Positions 45,281-54,105 of a DNA stretch of 64,000 nucleotides are shown piece after piece. This DNA is from Vulcanimicrobiota bacterium. GTDB taxonomy: Bacteria; Vulcanimicrobiota; Vulcanimicrobiia; Vulcanimicrobiales; Vulcanimicrobiaceae. A model generated the notes under the pieces. That model ran no database searches, was not told the DNA's origin, and saw nothing but the letters and a program-made list of their open reading frames with translations. Numbering within the stretch: position 1 is the stretch's first letter; each line of letters opens with the position of its first letter. Made by a program: the position numbers and the translations under genes. The stretch lies in assembly GCA_003140215.1 (NCBI GenBank), contig PLJL01000004.1, forward strand, positions 632,661 to 696,660. The letters are read 5' to 3'.

Positions 45281-45365
45281 CGCGTCGGCGGTTCGCGCCG
45301 CCGACCCGCGCCCCTTCGCGCGGGAGGATTCGACCGCGCCGCCCGACTACGGCGCACCGAGGACC

Positions 45366-46436
45366 ATGCCGTCAACCATACTCGTCGCCGGCGGGGCCGG
45401 CTTCGTCGGCTCCAACCTGGCGCTGCGCCTGCGAGACCACTACCCCGAGGCGCGCGTCCTCGCCGTCGACAGCCTCAAGCGGCGCGGCTCGGAGTGGAAC
45501 GTGCCACGCCTCGCCGCGGCGGGCGTCGAGTTCCGCCACGCCGACATCCGGCGGCCTGACGACCTCGTCTTTCCGGGGCTGCGTTTCGACCTGCTCGTCG
45601 ATTGCTCGGCCGAACCGGCGGTGCTCGCGGCGTACGAAACCGGCCCGCCGGCGGTGATCGACACCAACCTCAACGGCACCGTCAACCTGCTCGAAGTCGC
45701 GCGCCGGGACGGCGCCGACGTGGTCTTCCTGTCGACCAGCCGCGTGTATCCGATCGATTCCCTCGACGCGATCGCCGTCGAGGAGGGGACGACGCGCTTC
45801 GCGATCGCCCCGGTCCAGACGCTGCCCGGCGTCGGGCCGGCGGGGATCGGCGAGGACTTTCCGCTCGCGGGCGCGCGCTCGCTCTACGGTGCGACAAAAC
45901 TCGCTTGCGAGCTGCTCTTGACGGAGTACGCCGCGATGTACGGCCTGCGCACGATCGTGAACCGCTGCGGCGTCATCACCGGCCCGTGGCAGATGGGCAA
46001 GGTCGACCAAGGCGTGTTCGCGTTGTGGATGGCGCACCACTATTTCAACCGACCGCTCGCGTACATTGGCTACGGCGGCACCGGGAAGCAAGTGCGTGAT
46101 CTGGTCGCGATCGGGGAATTATGCGACTTGGTGCTGCGCCAGATCGACGGGATCGCCACGCTCCCGCGCCGCGCCTACAACGTCGGCGGCGGGCTCGCAT
46201 CGAGCTTGTCGCTCGCCGAGGCGACCGCGCTGTGCGAGGAGATCACCGGGAACCGGGTGGAGATCGCGCGCGTACCGGAGAACCGTCCCTCGGACGTTCG
46301 CCTCTACATTACCGACAACGCGCGCGTCGCAGCGGAAACCGAGTGGTCCCCGCGCGCGTCGCCGCGTGAGACGCTCGTCGCTATCTTCGACTGGATCCGC
46401 GAGAACGAACGTCTCGTGGCCCCGCTCTGGTCCTGA
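45366..46436 (+). CDS. NAD-dependent epimerase, CDP-paratose 2-epimerase-like
   Basis: 356 residues from ATG 45366. Extended SDR: ILVAGGAGFVGSNLALRLRD, catalytic Y-x-x-x-K in LYGATKLACELL. The segment NRCGVITGPWQMGKVDQGVF is typical of the CDP-paratose 2-epimerase/tyvelose (RfbE) group, as are STSRVYPI and GYGGTGKQVRDLV. Members epimerise C2 of CDP-dideoxysugars or related sugars. The true substrate here is open, since no CDP-glucose pathway genes are seen in the window. A paralogue sits at 51275. It leads into the ABC exporter genes, so an O-antigen sugar is likely. Confidence 0.85.
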   Translation: MPSTILVAGGAGFVGSNLALRLRDHYPEARVLAVDSLKRRGSEWNVPRLAAAGVEFRHADIRRPDDLVFPGLRFDLLVDCSAEPAVLAAYETGPPAVIDTNLNGTVNLLEVARRDGADVVFLSTSRVYPIDSLDAIAVEEGTTRFAIAPVQTLPGVGPAGIGEDFPLAGARSLYGATKLACELLLTEYAAMYGLRTIVNRCGVITGPWQMGKVDQGVFALWMAHHYFNRPLAYIGYGGTGKQVRDLVAIGELCDLVLRQIDGIATLPRRAYNVGGGLASSLSLAEATALCEEITGNRVEIARVPENRPSDVRLYITDNARVAAETEWSPRASPRETLVAIFDWIRENERLVAPLWS

Positions 46437-46448
46437 CCAACTCGCCTC

Positions 46449-46464
46449 AAGGAGCCCTCCGATC
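46449..46464 (+). promoter_or_regulatory. Shine-Dalgarno site facing an in-frame ATC
   Basis: AAGGAG at 46449-46454 is followed after exactly 7 nt by ATC (46462-46464), which is in frame with the exporter permease eight codons before its first ATG (46486). No other start codon is near this site, and the ATG has only weak pairing upstream. The spacing is ideal for initiation at ATC. Confidence 0.45.
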
Positions 46465-46485
46465 GCCACTTTCGCCGTACTCGGG

Positions 46486-47274
46486 ATGCCGCTGGGCCAA
46501 ACGCAGCGCCGCCGCGTTTTCGAGCTGATCCGCATCTCGGCGCTGCGCTCGCTCAAGGTTCGCTACCGGGGCAGCGCGCTGGGCGTGCTGTGGTCGCTGA
46601 CCAATCCGCTGATGCTCACCGCAGTGTACACCGCGATCTTCGGAACGACGTTCAGCCAGTACTACGGCGGATCGATCGCGCGCTACGTCGTCTCCGCGTT
46701 CGTCGGGCTCGCCGTCGTGACGTTCTTCCTCAATGCGACCAATGAAGCGTTGACGAGCGTGGTTTCCAACGGCCCGCTGCTCAACAAGATGGCGATCCCG
46801 CCCGCGATCTTCCCGCTCTCGGCGATCGCGGCAAACCTGTTCCAGCAGGCCGTCACCGCGCTCCCGATCGTCTTGGTGATGTCGATCGTGCTCGCGCACG
46901 ATCCGGTGCGCGCGCTGCTGGTGCCGGTCGTGCTGTTCGCGATCCTGTTGCTCTCGACGGGCGTTGGGCTGGCGCTGTCGGCGCTCTTCGTGTTCTTCCG
47001 CGACCTGCCGTACTTGTGGCAGATCGTGGGGTTCATCTTGTGGATGACGAGCCCGCTGTTCTACCCGATCGAGGTCGCGTCGGGCGGCGTGCGGCGCTGG
47101 TTCGCCTTCAACCCGATCGCCCAGGACATGAGCGCGCTGCGCGAGGTCGTCTACGGGCAGGGGCCGATCCACTTCCACTTCATCTGGCTGGGGCTGGTGG
47201 TCGGCCTCGTAGCGCTGGTGCTCGGAGGCCTGTTCTTCCGCGCCACGCAGTCCGAGTTCATGGATCTGCTGTGA
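46486..47274 (+). CDS. wzm: ABC-2 type polysaccharide exporter permease (Wzm)
   Basis: 262 residues from ATG 46486; an AUC start at 46462 would add eight (see the ribosome binding site entry). Six membrane helices fit the ABC2 permease fold. VRYRGSALGVLWSLTNPLML is the family amphipathic entry segment; FFRDLPYLWQIVGFILWMTS and the ending LFYPIEV then NPIAQDM are characteristic of Wzm/TagG/KpsM-like permeases. It forms the channel that exports a finished undecaprenyl-linked glycan through the inner membrane. The next gene, the ATPase, overlaps by GTGA. Confidence 0.93.
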   Translation: MPLGQTQRRRVFELIRISALRSLKVRYRGSALGVLWSLTNPLMLTAVYTAIFGTTFSQYYGGSIARYVVSAFVGLAVVTFFLNATNEALTSVVSNGPLLNKMAIPPAIFPLSAIAANLFQQAVTALPIVLVMSIVLAHDPVRALLVPVVLFAILLLSTGVGLALSALFVFFRDLPYLWQIVGFILWMTSPLFYPIEVASGGVRRWFAFNPIAQDMSALREVVYGQGPIHFHFIWLGLVVGLVALVLGGLFFRATQSEFMDLL

Positions 47275-48257
47275 CGTCGGCCGCAATCGATCTTCGCGAC
47301 ATTACGCTCATCCGGCGGACGCAGGAGGAGCTGCACTACGATCTCAAGCGCACCCTGCTCGACTTGGTGGGCGGGCGCGTTCGCAAGGTCCGCCGTCAAC
47401 AGGTCCTCGATGCGGTCTCGCTGCGTGTCGGCCACGGCGAGAAGATCGCGCTGATCGGCCCCAACGGCAGCGGGAAGTCGACCCTGCTCAAGGTGATCGC
47501 CGGCGTGCTGAAGCCGACGCGCGGCAGCGTGAGCGTCGACGGTACGCTCGCGCCGCTCATCGAGCTGGGCGTCGGTTTCGATCCGGACCTGTCGCTGGTC
47601 GATAACGTCGTGTACTACGGCGTGCTGCTCGGACACGAGGAGGCCGAGGTACGCGAGCGCATCGACGCGATTCTGGAGTTCGCGGAGCTGGGCCCGTTGC
47701 GCGATCAGCCGACCAAGACGCTTTCGTCCGGGATGGCGGCGCGGCTGGGCTTTGCGATCGCGACGGAGTTTCGTCCCGACATCCTGTTGCTCGACGAGGC
47801 GCTGGCGGTCGGCGACGAGCGTTTCTTGCGCAAGTCGGCGACGCGCCTGGACACCTTCTGGGACGCCAGCTCGACGATCGTGCTGGTCTCGCACAACCTG
47901 CAATACATCGAGCGCACCTGCGATCGCGCGATCTGGCTGGATCACGGCACGATCCGTTTCGACGGGCACGCCGGCGAGGCGGTGCGCCAGTACCTGCAAA
48001 CCGTCCCGGGCGACAACGCCTTCCGGCGCGGCGACGAGCTCATCGAGCTCGCACGCCAGAACGTTCGCGGTGAGATCGTCGTGCGCGGCACGTCGCCGAC
48101 CGACGAAGGCCTCAAGGTCTTCCTCATCCGCGACGGCGTCCGCCATTGGGTTACCCACCCGCGCTGGTACGCCCAGTCCGGATATGCTTGGGGAGACATC
48201 ATCCACGTCGACGACGCGGTGATCCGCGAGGTCCCGGAAGGAGACTGGCTGTCCTGA
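47271..48257 (+). CDS. wzt: ABC exporter ATPase (Wzt) with unusual short C-terminal domain
   Basis: 328 residues from GTG 47271. Walker A GPNGSGKST at 63-71, signature LSSGMAARLGF from 151, Walker B ILLLDEALAVGD at 171-182, switch histidine in LVSHN. The glycan-exporter type is shown by the LAPLIELGVGFDPDLSLVDN segment. Canonical Wzt has a beta-sandwich C-terminal domain that binds a capped O-antigen end; here about 50 residues (285-328) remain, with HWVTHPRWYAQSGYAWGDI and VIREVPEG. That short block resembles a small repeat of cell-wall proteins (H/R-W-(I/V)-x-(N/D/H)-P), so substrate recognition may be different. Confidence 0.93.
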   Translation: MTSAAIDLRDITLIRRTQEELHYDLKRTLLDLVGGRVRKVRRQQVLDAVSLRVGHGEKIALIGPNGSGKSTLLKVIAGVLKPTRGSVSVDGTLAPLIELGVGFDPDLSLVDNVVYYGVLLGHEEAEVRERIDAILEFAELGPLRDQPTKTLSSGMAARLGFAIATEFRPDILLLDEALAVGDERFLRKSATRLDTFWDASSTIVLVSHNLQYIERTCDRAIWLDHGTIRFDGHAGEAVRQYLQTVPGDNAFRRGDELIELARQNVRGEIVVRGTSPTDEGLKVFLIRDGVRHWVTHPRWYAQSGYAWGDIIHVDDAVIREVPEGDWLS

Positions 48258-48273
48258 CGACGACGGAACGGCG

Positions 48274-49215
48274 ATGAACGGCGGGGAGAGTCCGACGAGC
48301 GCAGGTTTACCTGACGGTCGGAAGTCTTTGGTCGTTTACGGAAATTGTCAAGCCGACAACATAACGGGGCTGCTTCAAGAGATCGAACCGATCGCCAGCC
48401 GCTACCGCGTTTCGCATATCTCGGTGCAGCCGGGTTACATCCCGCCGACCCCGGCGTCGATCGAAGACATCGCGACCTGTGACGTTCTGTTGGAGCAATT
48501 CGAATTCAACGTCAACTTCCCGCACGCCGAGCTCTTGCCCCCGGATGCGGCGCGAATTCGCTTTCCGTCGACCGATCTAAACCTCTTGTGGCCGCTCACG
48601 CTGCTCACGAACCCGTTCAACGTGACGCGATCGTCGCTGGCACCGTGGGGCCGCTTCCCGTACGGCGACCGGGTGATCGTCGGAATGATCGAATCCGGCG
48701 CGGCGAGCGCCGATATCCTTGCGTACTATCTGCAACGTTGGGACGAGTACGCGCCCGATATGAACAAGATGATGCGCCTCGAACGCGCGCGACTCGCCTT
48801 TCGGGACGGAAAGTGCGACGTGCAGATCGCCGACTTCATTTTCGACACGTTCGCGAAGTCGCGCCTGTTCTTCACGATCAATCACCCCTCGTCTTCCCTG
48901 CTCAGCGAATTGGTCGCGCGGCTGTGGCGCAACTGCGATCGCTTTATGTCGCTCTGCAACGAAGACACGCTTTGGCACGAGCTCAATCGGCTCGCAGGGA
49001 AGTATCCTCGCGGCCCGCGCGGCAGCATCGCGATCCCGATACACCCCCGCGTGGCCGAGCTTTTGGAGCTGCAATGGTACGATCCGACCGAGCGATACGA
49101 GATCCTCGGTGAAGCGCCGAAGTCGTACGAAGAGTATCTCCTGGCGATGATATCCGACTCGATCGCCGTACGGAAGGAACGCGCCGAGTTGAGTCCCGCC
49201 GGCGAAATCGCGTGA
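48274..49215 (+). CDS. WcbI-type polysaccharide-modifying acyltransferase
   Basis: 313 residues. The start of the domain, LVVYGNCQADNITGLLQ, holds G-N-C-Q (23-26), the signature of WcbI-like capsule proteins with a GDSL-hydrolase-like fold that bind coenzyme A-type ligands. The cysteine in this motif is the probable nucleophile. Other conserved-looking parts are FPSTDLNLLWPL and FFTINHPSSSLL. Family members are thought to be acyl/acetyltransferases in capsule or O-antigen production. The stop overlaps the start of the acyl-AMP ligase gene, and an acyl carrier protein follows, so an acyl group activated there may be transferred to the glycan here. The DNA is slightly more A/T-rich than neighbouring genes. 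Confidence 0.78.
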   Translation: MNGGESPTSAGLPDGRKSLVVYGNCQADNITGLLQEIEPIASRYRVSHISVQPGYIPPTPASIEDIATCDVLLEQFEFNVNFPHAELLPPDAARIRFPSTDLNLLWPLTLLTNPFNVTRSSLAPWGRFPYGDRVIVGMIESGAASADILAYYLQRWDEYAPDMNKMMRLERARLAFRDGKCDVQIADFIFDTFAKSRLFFTINHPSSSLLSELVARLWRNCDRFMSLCNEDTLWHELNRLAGKYPRGPRGSIAIPIHPRVAELLELQWYDPTERYEILGEAPKSYEEYLLAMISDSIAVRKERAELSPAGEIA

Positions 49216-50897
49216 ATCGCCAGGACGCGGCGACGATTCCGGCTTTGGTCCGGAAGTGGGCCCGTGAGCGCGGCTCCAACCCGTTCTGCACGTTCTACGC
49301 CGCGTCGGGCGAGACCGAAGAGGTTTCGTTCGCGCAGCTCTACGGGCGCAGCGCCGCCTATGCCCGGCAGTACAAAGCGCTCGGCATCGCTCGCGGCGAC
49401 CTGATCATCATCATCCTCGCGCACTCCCCGCATCTCTTTTACAGCTACTTAGGCGCGATGCTGGCCGGCGCGGTCCCGTCGTTCATGGCGTTCCCGACGG
49501 TGAAGCAGCCGCTCGACGTGTATTGGGAGGATCACGTCGCGCTGTTCGAGCGCATCCGCCCGCAGCTCGTCGTCACGTATGAGGCGAACGTCGAGGCCGC
49601 GCTCGCAGCGCTCGAGCGGGTCGCCGTTCCGTTGCTGGTCGCGCGCGAATCGATTCTCGATGCGCCGCCCGGCCTACCGGAGCCGGACGTCGTGGAAGCG
49701 CAGCTCGACGACGTGGCTTGCCTGCAGCACAGCTCGGGGACGACCGGCGCGAAGAAGGGCGTGATGCTGACGCATCGCGCGATCCTGGACGAGGTTGCGG
49801 CGTACGCGGAGGTGCTGGAGTTCGGGGACGGGGATCGGATCGCGTCGTGGCTGCCGCTCTATCACGACATGGGCTTCATCGCCTGTTTCATGTCGTCGGT
49901 CGTCCGCGGCACGCACCTCATCGAACTCGACCCCTTCGAGTGGGTCGCGCGGCCGGCGATCTTGCTCGACGCCATCGAGACCTTCAAAGCGACGCTCTGC
50001 TGGCTGCCGAACTTCGCGTTTTCACATATCGCAAACCTGGCGCCCCGCAATCGCACCTGGGATCTCTCGAGCGTTCGCGCCTTCATCAATTGTTCGGAAC
50101 CCTGCAAGGCCGATACGATGGATCGCTTCGTCGACCGGTTTGCGGACGCCGGCATCACGAGCGATAGGGTCCACGTCTGCTACGCCATGGCGGAGAACGT
50201 CTTCGGGGTATCGCAAACCGAGTTGTCGCGCCCGCCCGCCCGGATGCGCTTGGAACGCGACGCGTTCGATCGCGGCGTCGTCGCGATGGCGCACGATCCG
50301 AGCGTTGGGGTCATCGACATCGTGTCGTGCGGGCGTCCGCTGCCGGGCGTCGAGGTCGCCGTTCGCTCACCCGACGGTTCCGAGCCGGCGGCGGCGGCGA
50401 TCGGCGAGCTCGCGGTGCGCAGCCCGTTCCTCTTTCCGGGGTACTATCGGATGCCGGAGAAGACCGCGCAAGTGCTGCGCGACGGCTGGTACTCCACCGG
50501 CGATCTCGGATTCCTCGCCGGCGGCGAAGTCTACGTCACCGGTCGCGTCGACGACATGATGATCGTGCACGGGCGCAACTACTACGCGCACGAGATCGAA
50601 GCGACCGTCAATACCGTTTCGGGCGTAGCGCCCGGGCGATGCGTCGCGATCGGCGTCGACGACGCCCGGTCGGACGCGCTGGCCGTCGTCGTCTTGCTCG
50701 AGCGCGAGCCCGATGCCGATGAGCGGATGCTCAAGCGCAACGTGAAGGAGCAGGTGTTCGAGCGAACGGGGCTCGGCTTGCATTCGGTCCACATCGTGGC
50801 GGCCGGGCAGTTGCTCAAGACCACCAGCGGCAAGATCAGCCGCAAGAAGAACAAGGAGCTGTACCTGCAGTTCGCCGCGACCTCGGTGTCCGCGTGA
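49212..50897 (+). CDS. Fatty-acyl-AMP ligase-like adenylating enzyme
   Basis: 561 residues from GTG 49212. ANL-superfamily motifs: HSSGTTGAKKGVMLTH (SSGTTG at 174-179), LPLYHDMGF, STGDLGFL, and the C-terminal TTSGKISRKKNKEL. VDDMMIVHGRNYYAHEIEAT is typical of FAAL-type enzymes, which load an acyl-adenylate onto a carrier protein rather than onto CoA. An acyl carrier protein gene follows after 19 bp. The natural acid (fatty, hydroxy or another carboxylic acid) is unknown. The place inside an O-antigen locus, between a WcbI-type enzyme and an ACP, points to glycan acylation. A polyketide/lipopeptide role is less likely as no PKS/NRPS is near. Confidence 0.88.
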   Translation: MNRQDAATIPALVRKWARERGSNPFCTFYAASGETEEVSFAQLYGRSAAYARQYKALGIARGDLIIIILAHSPHLFYSYLGAMLAGAVPSFMAFPTVKQPLDVYWEDHVALFERIRPQLVVTYEANVEAALAALERVAVPLLVARESILDAPPGLPEPDVVEAQLDDVACLQHSSGTTGAKKGVMLTHRAILDEVAAYAEVLEFGDGDRIASWLPLYHDMGFIACFMSSVVRGTHLIELDPFEWVARPAILLDAIETFKATLCWLPNFAFSHIANLAPRNRTWDLSSVRAFINCSEPCKADTMDRFVDRFADAGITSDRVHVCYAMAENVFGVSQTELSRPPARMRLERDAFDRGVVAMAHDPSVGVIDIVSCGRPLPGVEVAVRSPDGSEPAAAAIGELAVRSPFLFPGYYRMPEKTAQVLRDGWYSTGDLGFLAGGEVYVTGRVDDMMIVHGRNYYAHEIEATVNTVSGVAPGRCVAIGVDDARSDALAVVVLLEREPDADERMLKRNVKEQVFERTGLGLHSVHIVAAGQLLKTTSGKISRKKNKELYLQFAATSVSA

Positions 50898-50916
50898 GAC
50901 GGTTCGGGCCGCACCG

Positions 50917-51180
50917 ATGAGCGCGTTCCGGGTCCACGTCGGCGACGTCGTCACGGTCGCCGTTGCGAAGACGTTTCGCGTCGTGGACTCCACGTCGATC
51001 GGTCGTGAGACCAGCGCCGCCGACATCGACGGGTGGGACTCGCTCTCGCACACGATGCTCTTGATGGAGATCGAGCAGGGCCTGGGATTCGAGTTGCCCC
51101 TCGATACGGTGTACGGCGCGAAAAACATCGGCGAGCTGATCGACGTCATCTGCTCGATCCGTGAGGAAGCGACCGAGTAG
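50917..51180 (+). CDS. Acyl carrier protein
   Basis: 87 residues, a complete four-helix ACP. The phosphopantetheine site is Ser42 in IDGWDSLSHTMLLMEIE, giving the W-D-S-L form common in specialised carrier proteins, as distinct from G-A-D-S-L-D of fatty acid synthesis AcpP. It follows the acyl-AMP ligase by 19 bp and is the natural acceptor of its acyl-adenylate. After loading, the acyl group could go to the WcbI-type transferase or be hydroxylated by the dioxygenase at 53157. A specific phosphopantetheinyl transferase is not seen in the window. Confidence 0.93.
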   Translation: MSAFRVHVGDVVTVAVAKTFRVVDSTSIGRETSAADIDGWDSLSHTMLLMEIEQGLGFELPLDTVYGAKNIGELIDVICSIREEATE

Positions 51181-51274
51181 CGTCCGAGCCGGGTGACCGT
51201 ACCGGGTGGAGTTCGCACGAGCCTCCGAGAACCGTCTCTCGGACCCTGCCCCCAAAGGAGCCTCTTTTCCCGCC

Positions 51275-52366
51275 ATGTCCGTCGTCGTCGTCACCGGTTC
51301 GGCCGGCCTGATCGGTTCGGAATCGGTCGCCTACTTTGCCGAGCGCGGGCACGAGGTCGTCGGGATCGACAACGACTTCCGGCGGCGCTTCTTCGGCCCC
51401 GACGCGTCGACGGAATGGAACCGGCTCTCGCTGCAGGCGCGCTTTCCCAAGCAGTATACGCACGTCGACGCCGACGTTCGCGACGCCGCGGCGATCGACG
51501 CGCTCTTCGCGCGCTTGGGCAAGCGGGTCGCGCTGGTGATCCACGCGGCGGCACAGCCGTCCCACGATTGGGCGGCAACCGATCCGCACACCGACTTCAC
51601 CGTCAACGCCAACGGCACGCTGTGCGTGCTCGAGGCCGCTCGCAACCACGCGCCGAGCGCCGTGTTCGTGTTCACCTCGACCAACAAGGTCTACGGCGAC
51701 GCGCCCAACGAACTCCCGCTGGTCGAGCTCGAGTCGCGCTGGGAGATCGCGCGCGACCATCCGTACTGGGAGGGGATCGACGAGAACCTGCGCATCGATC
51801 GGTCGACCCACTCGATCTTCGGCGCTTCGAAAATCGCCGCCGACGTGCTGGTACAAGAGTACGGCCGGTATTTTTCGATGCCGACCGCGGTGTTTCGCGG
51901 CGGCTGCCTCACCGGCCCCAACCATTCCGGCACCAAATTGCACGGGTTCTTGGCTTACCTCTTGAAGTGCACCGCGATCGGCAGCCCCTACACCGTGCTC
52001 GGATACAAAGGTAAGCAGGTCCGCGACAACATCCATGCGCACGATCTCGTCACGGCGTTCGACGAAGTGTTCCGGGCACCGCGCTGCGGTGAGGTGTACA
52101 ACGCCGGCGGGACGCGCCGCAGCAACTGCTCGATGCTCGAGGCGATCGCGCTGTGCGAAGACGTCGCCGGGCGCAAGCTGGACTGGACCTATACCGACAC
52201 CAACCGCATCGGCGACCACATCTGGTACATCAGCGACATGGCCAAGTTCAAGGCGCACTATCCCGGTTGGAAGCAGCGCTACGACTTGCGCGGCCTGCTC
52301 GAGGAGATGTACGAGCGCAACGTCGAGCGCTGGCGGGCCGAGCGCGACGAGCACGCCGCGGTCTAG
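51275..52366 (+). CDS. NAD-dependent epimerase, CDP-paratose 2-epimerase-like
   Basis: 363 residues from ATG 51275; AAAGGAG at 51254-51260 is 14 nt upstream, a little far. Extended SDR with [36 protein letters not shown], and [11 protein letters not shown]. Here the usual catalytic Tyr of Y-x-x-x-K is Phe (SIFGASK), as in some CDP-tyvelose/paratose epimerases. [20 protein letters not shown] and [17 protein letters not shown] match that group. It probably epimerises C2 of an activated deoxysugar. A paralogue lies at 45366. The stop overlaps the following glycosyltransferase start by one base (TAGTG). Confidence 0.87.
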   Translation: MSVVVVTGSAGLIGSESVAYFAERGHEVVGIDNDFRRRFFGPDASTEWNRLSLQARFPKQYTHVDADVRDAAAIDALFARLGKRVALVIHAAAQPSHDWAATDPHTDFTVNANGTLCVLEAARNHAPSAVFVFTSTNKVYGDAPNELPLVELESRWEIARDHPYWEGIDENLRIDRSTHSIFGASKIAADVLVQEYGRYFSMPTAVFRGGCLTGPNHSGTKLHGFLAYLLKCTAIGSPYTVLGYKGKQVRDNIHAHDLVTAFDEVFRAPRCGEVYNAGGTRRSNCSMLEAIALCEDVAGRKLDWTYTDTNRIGDHIWYISDMAKFKAHYPGWKQRYDLRGLLEEMYERNVERWRAERDEHAAV

Positions 52367-53160
52367 TGCTGTCGATCGTCATCCCGGCGCACAACGAGGA
52401 AGAGCACGTCGCGGACACCGTGACCCAGATCGCGCGGCGCTTGGCTGCGGAAGACGTGCCGTTCGAAATCGTCGTGGTCGACGATCATTCCGCCGATGGG
52501 ACGGCCGCGGCGGTCGCCCGCGCCGCCGCCGCCTGGCCCACCGTGCGCTGCGTGCCGAACGTGCGCAGCCAGGGCTTCGGCAACGCGATCCAGACCGGGC
52601 TCGAGGCGTTTCGCGGCGATGCGGCCTGCATCGTGATGGCCGACGCTTCGGACGATCCGGGCGATATCGTCGCCTACTGGCGGGCGATCGAGCGCGGCTA
52701 CGACTGCGCCTTCGGCACCCGGTTCACGCGCGCCGCGCGCGTGGTCGAGTACCCGCTCCCCAAGCTGCTGCTCAACCGGGCCGCGAACGCCTTCATCGCC
52801 GCGTTGTTCGGGATCCGCTACAACGACGTGACCAACGCGTTCAAGTGCTATCGCCGCGAGGTGATCGCGGGCGTCGCGCCGATCCTGTCGCACCACTTCA
52901 ACATCACCGTCGAGCTGCCGCTCAAAGCGATCGTGCGCGGGTACTCTTGGACGGTGATCCCGACGAACTGGTACAACCGCAGGCACGGCGTTTCGAAGTT
53001 CCGGATCAAGGAGATGGGGAGCCGCTACCTGTTCATCGTGCTATACGCGCTCATCGAGAAGTGGCTCTCGCGGGGCGACTACCGCGCGCCGACCAGGGAC
53101 GGTGGGCGCCCGCACGAAGGGACCCTGGTCGCGCCGCGCTCGAAGGGGTCGACGCCATGA
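52366..53160 (+). CDS. GT2 glycosyltransferase (DPM1-like)
   Basis: 264 residues from GTG 52366, chosen because the domain starts at once with LSIVIPAHNEEEHVADTV. Other motifs are VVVDDHSADGT, MADASDDPGDI in the DXD position, VTNAFKCYRREVI and NWYNRRHGVSKFRIKEMG. This matches DPM1/UndP-glycosyl transferase-like GT2 enzymes without membrane helices. Position after the paratose-type epimerase suggests it transfers that sugar to a lipid carrier or to the chain. In the DXD position the sequence is D-A-S-D-D, so metal binding could be altered. The stop overlaps the dioxygenase start (ATGA). Confidence 0.88.
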   Translation: MLSIVIPAHNEEEHVADTVTQIARRLAAEDVPFEIVVVDDHSADGTAAAVARAAAAWPTVRCVPNVRSQGFGNAIQTGLEAFRGDAACIVMADASDDPGDIVAYWRAIERGYDCAFGTRFTRAARVVEYPLPKLLLNRAANAFIAALFGIRYNDVTNAFKCYRREVIAGVAPILSHHFNITVELPLKAIVRGYSWTVIPTNWYNRRHGVSKFRIKEMGSRYLFIVLYALIEKWLSRGDYRAPTRDGGRPHEGTLVAPRSKGSTP

Positions 53161-54098
53161 ACTTGCTCGCGCGCTTGCGGCGGCCGGCTGCGCCGCGATT
53201 CCGAGCCGTCGTACCGGACGTGCCGGCGCCGCCGGAGGCGCTGGCCGCGTTTCGCGCGTCATCGTTTCCGTCGGTCGGCCCGCGCCCGTGGCTCGATCTG
53301 CCCGACGCCGCCGCCGCGATCGAGCGCCGCCGCGAATGCGGCGAGATCTCGGCGTCCGAGGCCTCGTACGCGCGGCGCTGGGCGCGCGACGGGTTCGTCG
53401 TCCTCGAGAGCTTTTTCGACGAGCGACGGCTCGACGCGGCATGGGCCGCCTACGAACGCGCCGTGGCGGACGGCGCCGTGGTTCCCGACGCCGCCCCGTC
53501 GGCGGACGAGCCGTATCCCGGTCGAACGCTCAACCCGCACTTCGCGGTAGCGGAGATCGATGCGCTGCTGCGCGACCCGGCGGTGGTCGAGGTCGTCTCG
53601 ATGCTCCTCGACGCGCAGGCGATCCCGTTCCAGACGATCATGGGTCACAAGGCCTCCGAGCAGAAGGCCCACTCGGACGCCGTCCACATGACGACCTACC
53701 CGCTGGGATATCTGGCCGCGTCGTGGCTGGCGTTCGAGGACATCGTCGCGGACTCGGGGCCGCTGGTCTACTATCCGGGCTCGCACCGCCTGCCGTATCT
53801 TTTCGCCGAAGACGTGGGGATCTCACCGCAGGAGTTCGTCGAGCGCGGCTACCAGCCGTATCACGAGCGCTACGAACCGCGCATCGACGCGCTGATCGAA
53901 GAAGCCGGGTTGCAAGCGCACTACTTCACGCCGCGCAAGGGCGACGTGTTGCTGTGGCACGGCAACTTGATCCACGGCGGATCACCGCGGGTCCGCGCCG
54001 GGACCTCGCGTCGCGCGCTAGTGTGCCACTACTTTGCGGCCGGGTGCGTCACCTATCACGACTTGGCAGCGAGCCCGTCGCACCTCCAAGCCCACTGA
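53157..54098 (+). CDS. Phytanoyl-CoA dioxygenase (PhyH) family Fe(II)/2-oxoglutarate enzyme
   Basis: 313 residues from ATG 53157. The double-stranded beta-helix carries the iron triad: H172-x-D174 in KAHSDAVHM, and a distal His in LLWHGNLIHGGS (H268 or H273), followed by RR (285-286) for 2-oxoglutarate binding. SGPLVYYPGSHRLPY is highly typical of PhyH proteins. The family hydroxylates lipids, acyl chains, sugars or small molecules. In this locus it may hydroxylate the ACP-bound acyl group or a sugar of the repeat unit; neither can be decided. About 70 N-terminal residues before the domain are Ala/Arg/Pro-rich. Confidence 0.87.
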   Translation: MNLLARLRRPAAPRFRAVVPDVPAPPEALAAFRASSFPSVGPRPWLDLPDAAAAIERRRECGEISASEASYARRWARDGFVVLESFFDERRLDAAWAAYERAVADGAVVPDAAPSADEPYPGRTLNPHFAVAEIDALLRDPAVVEVVSMLLDAQAIPFQTIMGHKASEQKAHSDAVHMTTYPLGYLAASWLAFEDIVADSGPLVYYPGSHRLPYLFAEDVGISPQEFVERGYQPYHERYEPRIDALIEEAGLQAHYFTPRKGDVLLWHGNLIHGGSPRVRAGTSRRALVCHYFAAGCVTYHDLAASPSHLQAH

Positions 54099-54105
54099 GG
54101 CGGCC

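Noticed and set aside
53100..53160. Further copies of the 19-mer repeat seen in mfd (for example CTCGAAGGGGTCGACG)
   Set aside because: Only partial similarity over a few bases; not a repeat copy.
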